NCBI RefSeq assembly: GCF_019799945.1
Contig: NZ_JABGCH010000002.1
Coordinates: 62,001-126,000, forward strand
Direction: 5' to 3'
Length of the DNA stretch: 64,000 bases
Source: Modestobacter marinus
GTDB taxonomy: Bacteria; Actinomycetota; Actinomycetes; Mycobacteriales; Geodermatophilaceae
Shown here: piece by piece, positions 44,456 to 52,464 of the stretch
Layout of the letters: each line of letters starts with the position of its first letter
Numbering within the stretch: the stretch's first letter is position 1
Translations under genes and position numbers: made by a program
The notes under the pieces: model-generated
What the model saw: the letters and a program-made list of their open reading frames with translations, nothing else
What the model was told of the DNA's origin: nothing
The model's database searches: none

Positions 44456-45910
44456 ATGGGTACTCCGACAAGGCAGTCGGTGTTCCGGCGCATGCCGGTC
44501 GACCAGATGGACGAGATCGAGAAGGAGAGCGGGACCGGCGCGCTCGCCAAGACCCTCGGGCTCTGGCAGCTGACCGCGATCGGTGTCGGCGGCATCATCG
44601 GCGTCGGGATCTTCTCCCTTGCGGGGCTGGTGGCGCACGGCGACGCGGACAATCCCGGCGTCGGGCCGGCCGTGCTGTTCGCCTTCCTCATCGCCGGCCT
44701 GGCCTCCGCGGCCGCGGCGGTGTCCTACGCCGAGTTCGCCGGCATGATCCCGCGGGCCGGCTCTGCCTACACCTACGGGTACGTGGCTCTCGGCGAGATC
44801 ATCGGGTGGTTCATCGGCTGGGACCTGCTCCTGGAGTACATCGCCATCGTCGCCGTCGTGGCGATCGGCATCTCCGGCTACCTCGCGGCGTTCCTCGAGG
44901 GTTTCGGTCTCGCTCTGCCGGTGTCGATCACCGCCTCCGCCGAGGAGGGCGGTGTCGTCAACGTCCCGGCCATCCTGATCTGCCTGCTGGTCACCTTCAT
45001 CCTCAGCCGCGGCACGAAGGCGTTCGGCCGGTTTGAGCTCGTGGCGGTGGCGATCAAGATCGTGCTGATCCTCTTCATCATCGGGCTGGGCGTCTTCTAC
45101 ATCAACACCCAGAACTTCAACCCCTTCATGCCGGCCGGCTTCGGCCCGGTGCTCACCGGCGCGGCCACCGTGTTCTTCGCGGTCTTCGGCTACGACGCCA
45201 TGAGCACCGCCGCGGAGGAGGCCGAGGACGGCAAGAAGCACATGCCGAAGGCGATCATCCTGTCGCTGATCATCGCGATGACCCTCTACGTGGCCGCCAC
45301 GCTGGTGCTCACCGGGATGCAGAACTACCAGGAGATCGACCCGACGGCCGGCTTCGCCTCGGCCTTCAGCAGCGTGGGTCTGCCGGTGATCGCCTCGATC
45401 ATCTCGGTCTTCGCCGTGCTGTCGATCCTGACCGTGATGCTGACCTTCCTCCTCGGCGTCACCAGGGTGTGGTTCTCCATGAGCCGCGATGGGCTGCTCC
45501 CGACGTGGTTCGCCAAGGTCGACCGCCACGGCACCCCGCAGCGCGTGACCTGGATCGCCGGCATCGGTTCCGCGCTGCTCGCGGGCGTCTTCCCCATCCG
45601 CGCGGTGGCGGATCTGACCAACATCGGCATCCTGTCCGCGTTCATCGTCGTGTGCGTCGCCGTCATCCTGTTCCGTTACACCCGGCCCGACACGCCCCGC
45701 AGCTTCCGCCTGCCCTTCATGCCCGTGGTTCCCGCGTTCGGGGTCCTGTCATCGCTGTTCCTGATCCTCCAGCTGCACTGGGAGACCTGGCTGCGGTTCG
45801 CCATCTGGCTGCTCATCGGGCTCGTCATCTACTTCGCCTACGGCCGGAAGCACTCGCTGCTGAACCCGGACAGCCCGCTCCACCGGCGGCAACCGACCTC
45901 GAGCCCCTGA
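44456..45910 (+). CDS. APC family amino-acid permease
   Basis: 484 residues from the ATG at 44456, chosen for the GGGGAGA site six bases upstream; ATGs at 44438 and 44441 are less good. About 12 helices. Helix 1 carries the GVGGIIGVGIFSLAGLVAH ligand-binding signature of APC transporters; AGSAYTYGYVALGEIIGWFI and FFAVFGYDAMSTAAEEAED are also typical of the cationic amino-acid branch. It follows the glutamate dehydrogenase by 51 bases and probably belongs to the operon, importing proline, glutamate or another amino acid. It is followed by 216 bases with a possible terminator. Confidence 0.9.
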   Translation: MGTPTRQSVFRRMPVDQMDEIEKESGTGALAKTLGLWQLTAIGVGGIIGVGIFSLAGLVAHGDADNPGVGPAVLFAFLIAGLASAAAAVSYAEFAGMIPRAGSAYTYGYVALGEIIGWFIGWDLLLEYIAIVAVVAIGISGYLAAFLEGFGLALPVSITASAEEGGVVNVPAILICLLVTFILSRGTKAFGRFELVAVAIKIVLILFIIGLGVFYINTQNFNPFMPAGFGPVLTGAATVFFAVFGYDAMSTAAEEAEDGKKHMPKAIILSLIIAMTLYVAATLVLTGMQNYQEIDPTAGFASAFSSVGLPVIASIISVFAVLSILTVMLTFLLGVTRVWFSMSRDGLLPTWFAKVDRHGTPQRVTWIAGIGSALLAGVFPIRAVADLTNIGILSAFIVVCVAVILFRYTRPDTPRSFRLPFMPVVPAFGVLSSLFLILQLHWETWLRFAIWLLIGLVIYFAYGRKHSLLNPDSPLHRRQPTSSP

Positions 45911-46100
45911 CGCACGCCCGGCGGCACCGCCCACACGGACGCTGGTGCGCGGCAGAGGTGGCGCCAGGCCCCAGCGAGCAGGTGCGGCTCGACGGCCTCC
46001 TCAGCGGAACGGACTCCGCCATGTCGGCGGACACGAGCACGCGCCCATCGTCGCCCGGAGGACACGCCACTCCCCACCGCGGCCACCCGGGCCGTCCGCG

Positions 46101-46126
46101 TCACCGGGGTGATCGACCCCGGGTGA
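46101..46126. terminator. possible hairpin terminator between permease and LysR gene
   Basis: TCACCGGGG (46101-46109) pairs with CCCC-G-GGTGA (46117-46126) with one bulged G. It immediately precedes the LysR stop codon and lies about 190 bases after the permease, so it might serve both converging genes. Confidence 0.4.
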
Positions 46127-47149
46127 TCAGGCCCGGCTCGGTCCAGGTCCGCGTTCACCTGCTACCCGCGTCGGATCTCGATCAGCCCGGACGTGGCCGG
46201 CGGTCGTGACTGGCTCTGGGGCCTCGCGTAGCAGCCGCCGGTCGGAGTCGTGCAGAGCGCCGGCGGCGGCGGTCAGCGCGGCGATCACGGCTTCGATGGC
46301 CGGATGGCGGGCGGCAGGTCGGGCGAGCACCTCGACGTGTCGGTGCACGGTCACTCCGGCGAGCCGACGAGCGACCACTCCGGGATCTGGAACGTGGCCC
46401 ATGGCCGGCACGAGCGCCACGCCCAGGCCGCTGCGGACGAAGCCGCGGATGACGTCGTAGTCGTTGCTCCGAAAGCTCACCCGCGGCTCGAAGCCTGCCT
46501 CGGCGCAGATCCGCTGGAGGCACGTGGCTCCCACGGAGCCCTGTCGGGTGGTGACCCACACCGCGTCCTCGAGCTGCGCGGGAGAGATGTCTGCCGCCTC
46601 GGCCAGCGGGTGTCCGGTGGGGAGGACCAGGATCAGGTCCTCGCGGAGCAGGGGGGTCACCGCCAGCGCTCGCGGACGCCGGACGGGCACCCGGGTGTAG
46701 CGGTACACCAGGGCGACGTCGAGGTCGCCGTCGTGGACCCGCGGGGTCAGCTCGTCGGGTTCGCCCTCGTCGAGCAGGATCTCCACCGACGGGTGGCTGA
46801 CGGCCAGCGTGGCCAGCGCTGAGGGGAGGAGGTGCTCGCTGGCCGTCGGGAAGCTGCCGAGCCGCACCGTGCCGATCGCCCCGTCCGTGAGACCGCGGAG
46901 GTCGTCCTGCAGGGCTCCGAGCGTTGCGAGCACCTCCTGCCCGCGAGCGGAGAGGAACGCCGCCGCGGGAGTGGGACGAATGCCGCGGGCCTGCCGCTCG
47001 AACAGTGGCAGGCGGGCCGCCCGCTCCAGCGCCGCAACCTGCTGGGACACGGCAGAGGGCGTGTACCCGAGCCTTCGTGCGGCCGCCGCGAACGACCCCG
47101 TCTGCAGCACGGTGGTCAGCGTGTGCAGGTGCAGGGGGTCGAGCCTCAT
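46127..47149 (-). CDS. LysR family transcriptional regulator
   Basis: 340 residues; ATG with GGAGAGG upstream. Helix-turn-helix: LHTLTTVLQTGSFAAAARRL, GYTPSAVSQQVAALERA. The effector domain continues through GTVRLGSFPTASEHLLPSAL and RSGLGVALVPAMGHV. The C-terminal tail of about 45 residues is longer than usual and polar. It is transcribed in the same direction as the ALDH7 gene, which lies upstream of it with 85 bases between. It may control the lysine/pipecolate genes together with the second LysR at 50067. Confidence 0.88.
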   Translation of the reverse strand: MRLDPLHLHTLTTVLQTGSFAAAARRLGYTPSAVSQQVAALERAARLPLFERQARGIRPTPAAAFLSARGQEVLATLGALQDDLRGLTDGAIGTVRLGSFPTASEHLLPSALATLAVSHPSVEILLDEGEPDELTPRVHDGDLDVALVYRYTRVPVRRPRALAVTPLLREDLILVLPTGHPLAEAADISPAQLEDAVWVTTRQGSVGATCLQRICAEAGFEPRVSFRSNDYDVIRGFVRSGLGVALVPAMGHVPDPGVVARRLAGVTVHRHVEVLARPAARHPAIEAVIAALTAAAGALHDSDRRLLREAPEPVTTAGHVRADRDPTRVAGERGPGPSRA

Positions 47150-47234
47150 CGTGCCTCTCCTGAGCCGCACCGGCAGACATCCCGGCCGGACCGGCTCGGG
47201 GGCCTTCCGGCCCGAGCCGGTCCGCATGCCGCCG

Positions 47235-48764
47235 TCAGACCGTGAACTCCACGCCCTGGGCAAGGGGCAGCTCGCCGGAGTAGTTGATGGTGTTCGTGGC
47301 CCGGCGCATGTAGCTGCGCCACGCGTCGGAGCCCGACTCCCGTCCGCCTCCGGTCTCCTTCTCCCCGCCGAACGCGCCGCCGATCTCGGCTCCGGAGGTC
47401 CCGATGTTGACGTTGGCGATGCCGCAGTCGGAGCCGTCGGCGGCGAGGAACCGCTCGGCCTCGGCCTGGTCCGAGGTGAAGATGCTCGACGACAGGCCCT
47501 GGGGGACGTCGTTGTTCATCGCGATGGCCTCGTCGAGGGTGCGGTACGGCAGGACGTAGAGGATCGGCGCGAAGGTCTCCTGCCGCACGATCGCGCTCTG
47601 CTCGGGCATGCGGACGACGGCCGGTTCGACGTAGTAGGCGTCCGGCGCCTCCTCCTCCAGCCGGCGCCCCCCGCCCACGACGACCTCGCCGCCGTGCTGC
47701 CGCGCCTCCTGCAGGGCGTCCTGCATCGCCTTGAAGGCGGCGTCGTGGATGAGCGGACCGACCAGGGTCCCCGCCTCGATCGGCGAGCCGATGGGCAGCC
47801 GCCGGTACGCGGCGGCGACCCGGTCGGTGAGCTCGTCGATCACGTCCACGTGGGCGATGACCCGGCGCATGGTGGTGCAGCGCTGGCCGGCCGTGCCGGC
47901 CGCGGAGAAGACGATGCCGCGGGTGGTGAGGTCCAGGTCGGCCGAGGGCGTCACGATCGCGGCGTTGTTGCCGCCGAGCTCCAGCAGGGAGCGGCCGAAG
48001 CGGTCGGCCACGCGCGGTCCGACCGCCCGGCCCATGCGGGTCGACCCGGTGGCGCTCACCAGGGCGACGCCCGCGTGGTCCACCAGCGCCTCCCCGACGT
48101 CGGCACCACCGATGACCACCTGACTGAGTCCGTCGGGTGCACCCTCCTCCGCGATGGCCCGGTCGAGCAGGGCGGCGGCGGCCAGCGCGGACAACGGAGC
48201 CTGTTCCGACGGCTTCCACACCACGGGGTCGCCGCAGACGAGCGCGAGAGCGGTGTTCCACGACCAGACCGCCACCGGGAAGTTGAAGGCGCTGATCACG
48301 CCGACGACACCGAGGGGGTGCCAGGTCTCCATGAGCCGGTGGCCGGGACGCTCGGAGCTGATCGTCTTCCCGTAGAGCTGGCGGGACAGGCCGACGGCGA
48401 ACTCGCAGATGTCGATCATCTCCTGGACCTCGCCGAGGGCCTCCGAGGTGATCTTGCCGACCTCCAGGCTGACCAGGGTGCCGAGATCCGCCTTGTGCTC
48501 CCGCAGCAGCTCCCCGAAGCGGCGGACCAGCCCTCCGCGGACCGGCGCCGGGACCGTCCGCCAGGTCTGGAACGCCTCCCCGGCACGGGCGACCGCACCG
48601 GCCACGTCGGCCGCGTCCTGCCACCGGACGGCGAACAGCGGCCGGCCGTTCACCGGCGACGTCACCGGCCGGCTCCCGGCGAGCGCGTCGAGGTCCACGC
48701 CGCATCGGGAGGCGGCGTCCCGGGCCTGACGGCTGAGGTCATCGGCGGTGGGCAGGGCGGTCAC
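47235..48764 (-). CDS. ALDH7-family aminoadipate-semialdehyde (P6C) dehydrogenase
   Basis: 509 residues from a GTG behind GAGGAG. Catalytic Glu in LLELGGNNAAIV and Cys in GTAGQRCTTMRR. The C-terminal FGGEKETGGGRESGSDAWRS, with ATNTINYSGELPLAQGV, is diagnostic of the ALDH7A1/AmaB/Pcd group, which oxidises piperideine-6-carboxylate / aminoadipate semialdehyde to 2-aminoadipate in lysine catabolism. It follows the FAD oxidase by 29 bases on the same strand, as expected if the oxidase makes its substrate. Confidence 0.93.
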   Translation of the reverse strand: MTALPTADDLSRQARDAASRCGVDLDALAGSRPVTSPVNGRPLFAVRWQDAADVAGAVARAGEAFQTWRTVPAPVRGGLVRRFGELLREHKADLGTLVSLEVGKITSEALGEVQEMIDICEFAVGLSRQLYGKTISSERPGHRLMETWHPLGVVGVISAFNFPVAVWSWNTALALVCGDPVVWKPSEQAPLSALAAAALLDRAIAEEGAPDGLSQVVIGGADVGEALVDHAGVALVSATGSTRMGRAVGPRVADRFGRSLLELGGNNAAIVTPSADLDLTTRGIVFSAAGTAGQRCTTMRRVIAHVDVIDELTDRVAAAYRRLPIGSPIEAGTLVGPLIHDAAFKAMQDALQEARQHGGEVVVGGGRRLEEEAPDAYYVEPAVVRMPEQSAIVRQETFAPILYVLPYRTLDEAIAMNNDVPQGLSSSIFTSDQAEAERFLAADGSDCGIANVNIGTSGAEIGGAFGGEKETGGGRESGSDAWRSYMRRATNTINYSGELPLAQGVEFTV

Positions 48765-48793
48765 GTGCGGCTCCTCTGGGTCCGGTGTCGTGC

Positions 48794-49960
48794 TCAGACG
48801 ATGTTGAGTTCGGGGCGGATGTCCCGGCCCGCGAATCGTGCGGCGCTCAGGCCGGTGATGTCGACGAAGGGCTCCTCGCCGAGGTAGAGGTCGCGCATGA
48901 CCTCCCCCACGGCCGGCCCCATCAGGAAGCCGTGCCCGGAGAAGCCGGTGGCGTAGAGGAAGTTCTCCACCGTCTCGGCCCGGCCGATCAGGGCGTTGTG
49001 GTCCGGCGTCATCTCGTACAGCCCCGCCCACCCGCTCGCGATGCCGACGTCGGCCAGCGCGGGCGCACGGTGTTCGATCGCCGCCGCCAGACGCGGCAGC
49101 CAGCGGTCGGACCGGGTCAGTGTGAAGCCGGGGGTCTCGTCCGGGTCCGACATGCCGAGCAGCAGGCCGCGGCCCTCTCCGTGGAAGTAGAAGCTGGTGT
49201 CGAAGTCGATCGTGAAGGGCGTGCGGGGATCGAGGCCGGGGACCGGCTCGGTGACGAGGACCTGACGCCGCAGCGGACTGACGGGCAGGTCGACGCCGAC
49301 CCACGAGCCGACTTCGGCCGACCAGGCACCGGCCGCACACACCACGGTGTCTGCACGGATCATCCCGGCCTCGGTCCGCACGCCCGCGATCCGCCCGTCG
49401 ACGACGTCGATGCCCGTGGCGGCGCAGTGCGGCAGCAGCACCGCACCTGCCCGGCGGGCGGCCGAGGCATACCCCAGAACGACCGACTCGGGGGTGCAGT
49501 GGCCGTCGCTCGGCGAGTACGCCGCGGCGAGCAGCCCTCGGGTGTCGATGAGCGGCGACAGGTGACGGGCCTCATCGACGCCGATCATGCGGCTCGGGAC
49601 CCCCAGGTCGTTCTGCAGGGCGACGTTGGTCTGGAAGGCCGCCACGGACTCCGGGGTGCCCAGGAGGAACAGGTACCCGACCTGGTGGAGGTCGATCTCC
49701 TGGCCGAACAGGGACGTGAAGTCGCGGAACGTCTCCAGGCTGCGCGCCCCGAGCGCGATGTTCACCGGGTCGGAGAACTGCGCCCGGACGCCGCCGGCCG
49801 CCTTCGACGTCGAGCCCGACCCGAACGCGCCCTTGTCCACCAGGACGACGTCGCGCACGCCCCGGCGGGCCAGGTGGAAGGCCGTGCTCAGTCCCATCAC
49901 ACCGCCACCGATGACGACGACGGAGGCGGAGGACGGGAGTTGGCGTCGGGCGGCGGTCAT
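48794..49960 (-). CDS. FAD-dependent amine oxidase (sarcosine/pipecolate oxidase type)
   Basis: 388 residues; ATG at 49960 after GAGGACC. FAD-binding Rossmann start: SVVVIGGGVMGLSTAFHLAR followed by VVLVDKGAFGSGSTSKAAGG. The C-terminal glycine motif YATGFSGHGFLMGPAVGEV is typical of DadA/SoxB-like oxidases that oxidise secondary or primary amines to imines. Because the next gene is an ALDH7 P6C dehydrogenase, pipecolate or a similar cyclic amino acid is the most likely substrate; sarcosine or glycine are alternatives. Divergent from the LysR gene at 50067. Confidence 0.88.
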   Translation of the reverse strand: MTAARRQLPSSASVVVIGGGVMGLSTAFHLARRGVRDVVLVDKGAFGSGSTSKAAGGVRAQFSDPVNIALGARSLETFRDFTSLFGQEIDLHQVGYLFLLGTPESVAAFQTNVALQNDLGVPSRMIGVDEARHLSPLIDTRGLLAAAYSPSDGHCTPESVVLGYASAARRAGAVLLPHCAATGIDVVDGRIAGVRTEAGMIRADTVVCAAGAWSAEVGSWVGVDLPVSPLRRQVLVTEPVPGLDPRTPFTIDFDTSFYFHGEGRGLLLGMSDPDETPGFTLTRSDRWLPRLAAAIEHRAPALADVGIASGWAGLYEMTPDHNALIGRAETVENFLYATGFSGHGFLMGPAVGEVMRDLYLGEEPFVDITGLSAARFAGRDIRPELNIV

Positions 49961-50024
49961 CACGGTCCTCAGGGAGCACGAACGCTGGGGCGTGCTGCCA
50001 TCGTGCGACCCAACGGCCGTTCAG

Positions 50025-50060
50025 CACCATCGATGTTGTGTAGCTCGTTCCGTTTAGGTT
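50025..50060 (+). promoter_or_regulatory. promoter region of LysR gene with LysR-like dyad
   Basis: CACCATCGATGTTG (50025-50038) is an imperfect 14-base palindrome around CATCGATG, resembling a T-N11-A LysR box. TAGGTT (50055-50060) is a TAnnnT -10 element exactly six bases before the LysR ATG, so the mRNA is probably leaderless. The dyad lies midway between the divergent oxidase and LysR genes. Confidence 0.5.
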
Positions 50061-50066
50061 TGCTGC

Positions 50067-50981
50067 ATGGACGTCAACCTCGACCTGGTGAAGCTCAGGA
50101 CCCTCGTCGGGGTCCGGGCGACGGGCAGCATGACCGCGGCGGCGGTGGCCCTGGGGTACACCACCGGAGCGGTCTCCCAGCAGATGGCTGCCCTCCAGCG
50201 CTCCGTGAAGGCTGAGCTGTTCATGCAGGTCGGGCGCCGCGTGCAGCTCACCGACGCCGGGCAGCTCCTCGCCGATCACGCGGTGGGCCTGCTCGCGCTG
50301 GCGCGGCAGACCGAGCAGGCCCTCGCAGCTCTGCCCGGGCGCCCGCAGGGGCGTGTCCTCGTCGGGGTCTTCGGTACCGCGACGGCGATGCTGCTGCCGC
50401 CGGCGCTGGCACGCGCGCGCGAGAGGTACCCCGGGATCCACCTGCAGTCGGTGGAGGTCGATGTGGACGACGCCACGTCCGCCGTCGCCGCCGGGCGGGT
50501 CGACCTCGCCTTCGGGGTGGACTACCCCCAGGCGCCCATCCCACGGGCGTCGGACGTCGCGCTGCTCGTGCTCGCCACAGAGCGCTTCTCGATCGCCACC
50601 CCCGCCGGGTCCGCGGCACCGCAGGGCCCGTGCTCACTCTCCGATCTCGTCGATCGATCGTGGATCCTGCCTCCGGAGCACACCTCCTACGGCCGCGCCA
50701 TCCGCATGGCGTGCCGCAGGGCCGAATTCGAACCACGGGTGGACCACACCGTCACCGACACTGCCTCGACCCTGTCCCTGGTCGCGGCCGGCCTCGGCAT
50801 CGCGCCGGTCACCGACCTGATGCTGGCGCTGCGGCGGGAGGACCTGGCCACGGTGCCCCTGACCGAGCGCCTCGAACGGACCCTGGTGCTGGCGCACCGC
50901 CGGGAGCCGGCGCCGCAGCCCGGAGTCCTCGCCGTCATCGACGCCATCCGGCACTCTCTGGCTGCCGGCCGCCCCGGCTGA
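50067..50981 (+). CDS. LysR family transcriptional regulator
   Basis: 304 residues; no ribosome site but a -10 element six bases upstream of the ATG. Helix-turn-helix: VRATGSMTAAAVALGYTTGA followed by VSQQMAALQRSVKAELF. The effector-binding domain contains GRVLVGVFGTATAMLLPPAL and SLVAAGLGIAPVTDLML. It is divergent from the FAD oxidase and converges on the 2-oxoadipate dioxygenase gene. Its position makes it the probable regulator of the amine-oxidation genes and its own promoter. Confidence 0.9.
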   Translation: MDVNLDLVKLRTLVGVRATGSMTAAAVALGYTTGAVSQQMAALQRSVKAELFMQVGRRVQLTDAGQLLADHAVGLLALARQTEQALAALPGRPQGRVLVGVFGTATAMLLPPALARARERYPGIHLQSVEVDVDDATSAVAAGRVDLAFGVDYPQAPIPRASDVALLVLATERFSIATPAGSAAPQGPCSLSDLVDRSWILPPEHTSYGRAIRMACRRAEFEPRVDHTVTDTASTLSLVAAGLGIAPVTDLMLALRREDLATVPLTERLERTLVLAHRREPAPQPGVLAVIDAIRHSLAAGRPG

Positions 50982-51021
50982 CGATCGGAGGAGTCCGTCC
51001 CCCACCCCAGCCGGTCAGGCA

Positions 51022-52464
51022 TCAGGGTGACCCGCTGCCGGACACCGACGCCCCACCCGGCGGCTGACCGATGACGATCTCGCCGGCGGTGCCCAGCACG
51101 GTCGCGGCCCGGGCGAGCGACTCCGCCCGCTGCTCGGCGTAGACCTGCTCGGGGACGCGGATCGGACGGCCGATGGCCTCGGACAACCAGTCGGCGTCCC
51201 GGTGCGCCCCGCCCTGAGCAGCATCCATCTCCCCCCGGCCACTGAGGTTGGAGGCGAAGATGCCGGCCGCCGACCGCGGCAGGAAGTCCTCGTAGACGAT
51301 CGGCTCGGCCACCAGCCAGCCCTCTGCGAGCAGGCCGGGCAGGTCGCGCGGCGGCGCGGTGCCGTCGGGCACTCGCTCCACCGGGCGGAAGGTGAAGAAG
51401 GCCAGGTCCTGGCGGGCCAGTTCGGCCTCCGAGTCAGGGAGTCCGGCGGCCCAGACGTCTGCGGCGACCTCCTGTCGCGTACGGGCGGATCCCTCGGCGA
51501 GAACCCGGTCGACCTCGCCGACGAGCTGGTCGTAGAGCTGCCGCCCGCGCGGGGTCAGGGCGATGCCGCGTGCCTCGACCTCGCCGAATCGCACCCGCAG
51601 CTCCCCGTGCCGGATGTCACCGCTGGGCTCACGGAACGTCCGGGGTTCGGCGAGGGCCCGGAAGGAGGTCTGACGCAGCAGCACGTCTGGCCCGTGCCAC
51701 CGGGGTGGCCCCTGGATCTCGTCGATCATCTGGACCCCGCGGGCCTGCATGCTGGCGTAGAGGTCGTCGATGTCCAGGACTCGGGGCGTCAGGTGGTTGA
51801 TGTGCGTGGTCGTCACACCGCCGATGTCCGCGGCCACGCCGGAGATCCGCTCCAACTCGGTGTACCACGTGCGGTCGACCGGGTCGGAGGACAGCGCGAA
51901 CGAGGCAGCGGCGAGGTCCAGGAAGCGCGCCGCCTCCGCCTCGCTGAGCTCCCCCTCCTCCTCGGCCCGGTCCGCGAGGGCGAGCAGCTCGTCCGGGAAG
52001 AGCCGGCGCGCCGCCAGGAATCGGCTGAGCCGGTCCTCGAGCTCCTCGTCGAAGAACCGCCGGTCCTGCGGGACGAGCATCGAGGTGAAGACCCGGAAGG
52101 GGTTGCGGGCCAGTTCCTCGGTGTCGATCGGCCGGAACGCCGTCGAGACCACTGGGATGGGCTGCGGACGGGCGTCCCGGAGGTCGTAGAAACCCGTGGG
52201 GTGCATGCCGAGGGCGGCGAAGATGCGGGCCACCTGACTGAGCTCGTCGGGCGTCCCGACACGGATGGCGCCGTGCCGCTCGGCGGTCACCCGGTTGATG
52301 GAGCCGAGGCGTTCGGCCGCCTCGCCGTCCCGGTCCAGGACGCGGCGGTTCACCTCGTGCGACACCTCGGCCAGGGTGTTGTACGCCGGAACCTCCTGCC
52401 CGTAGAGCTCGGACAGCCGACGGGCGAAGCGGGCCCGCAGCTCGGCGGCGACCACGGTGGTCAT
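51022..52464 (-). CDS. hglS: 2-oxoadipate dioxygenase/decarboxylase (HglS family, DUF1338)
   Basis: 480 residues. This VOC-fold iron enzyme converts 2-oxoadipate to D-2-hydroxyglutarate in lysine catabolism. The family ligands are all visible: His64 and the substrate Arg68 in ERHGAIRVG, His224 in THINHLTPRV, and Glu295 in RFGEVEARGIALTP. Length matches the family (about 460-480). Its ATG overlaps the stop of the amino-acid dehydrogenase upstream (ATGA), so the two are co-translated. With the ALDH7 gene 2.3 kb away it forms a route from 2-aminoadipate to 2-hydroxyglutarate; the dehydrogenase for that last product is not in the window. Confidence 0.9.
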   Translation of the reverse strand: MTTVVAAELRARFARRLSELYGQEVPAYNTLAEVSHEVNRRVLDRDGEAAERLGSINRVTAERHGAIRVGTPDELSQVARIFAALGMHPTGFYDLRDARPQPIPVVSTAFRPIDTEELARNPFRVFTSMLVPQDRRFFDEELEDRLSRFLAARRLFPDELLALADRAEEEGELSEAEAARFLDLAAASFALSSDPVDRTWYTELERISGVAADIGGVTTTHINHLTPRVLDIDDLYASMQARGVQMIDEIQGPPRWHGPDVLLRQTSFRALAEPRTFREPSGDIRHGELRVRFGEVEARGIALTPRGRQLYDQLVGEVDRVLAEGSARTRQEVAADVWAAGLPDSEAELARQDLAFFTFRPVERVPDGTAPPRDLPGLLAEGWLVAEPIVYEDFLPRSAAGIFASNLSGRGEMDAAQGGAHRDADWLSEAIGRPIRVPEQVYAEQRAESLARAATVLGTAGEIVIGQPPGGASVSGSGSP

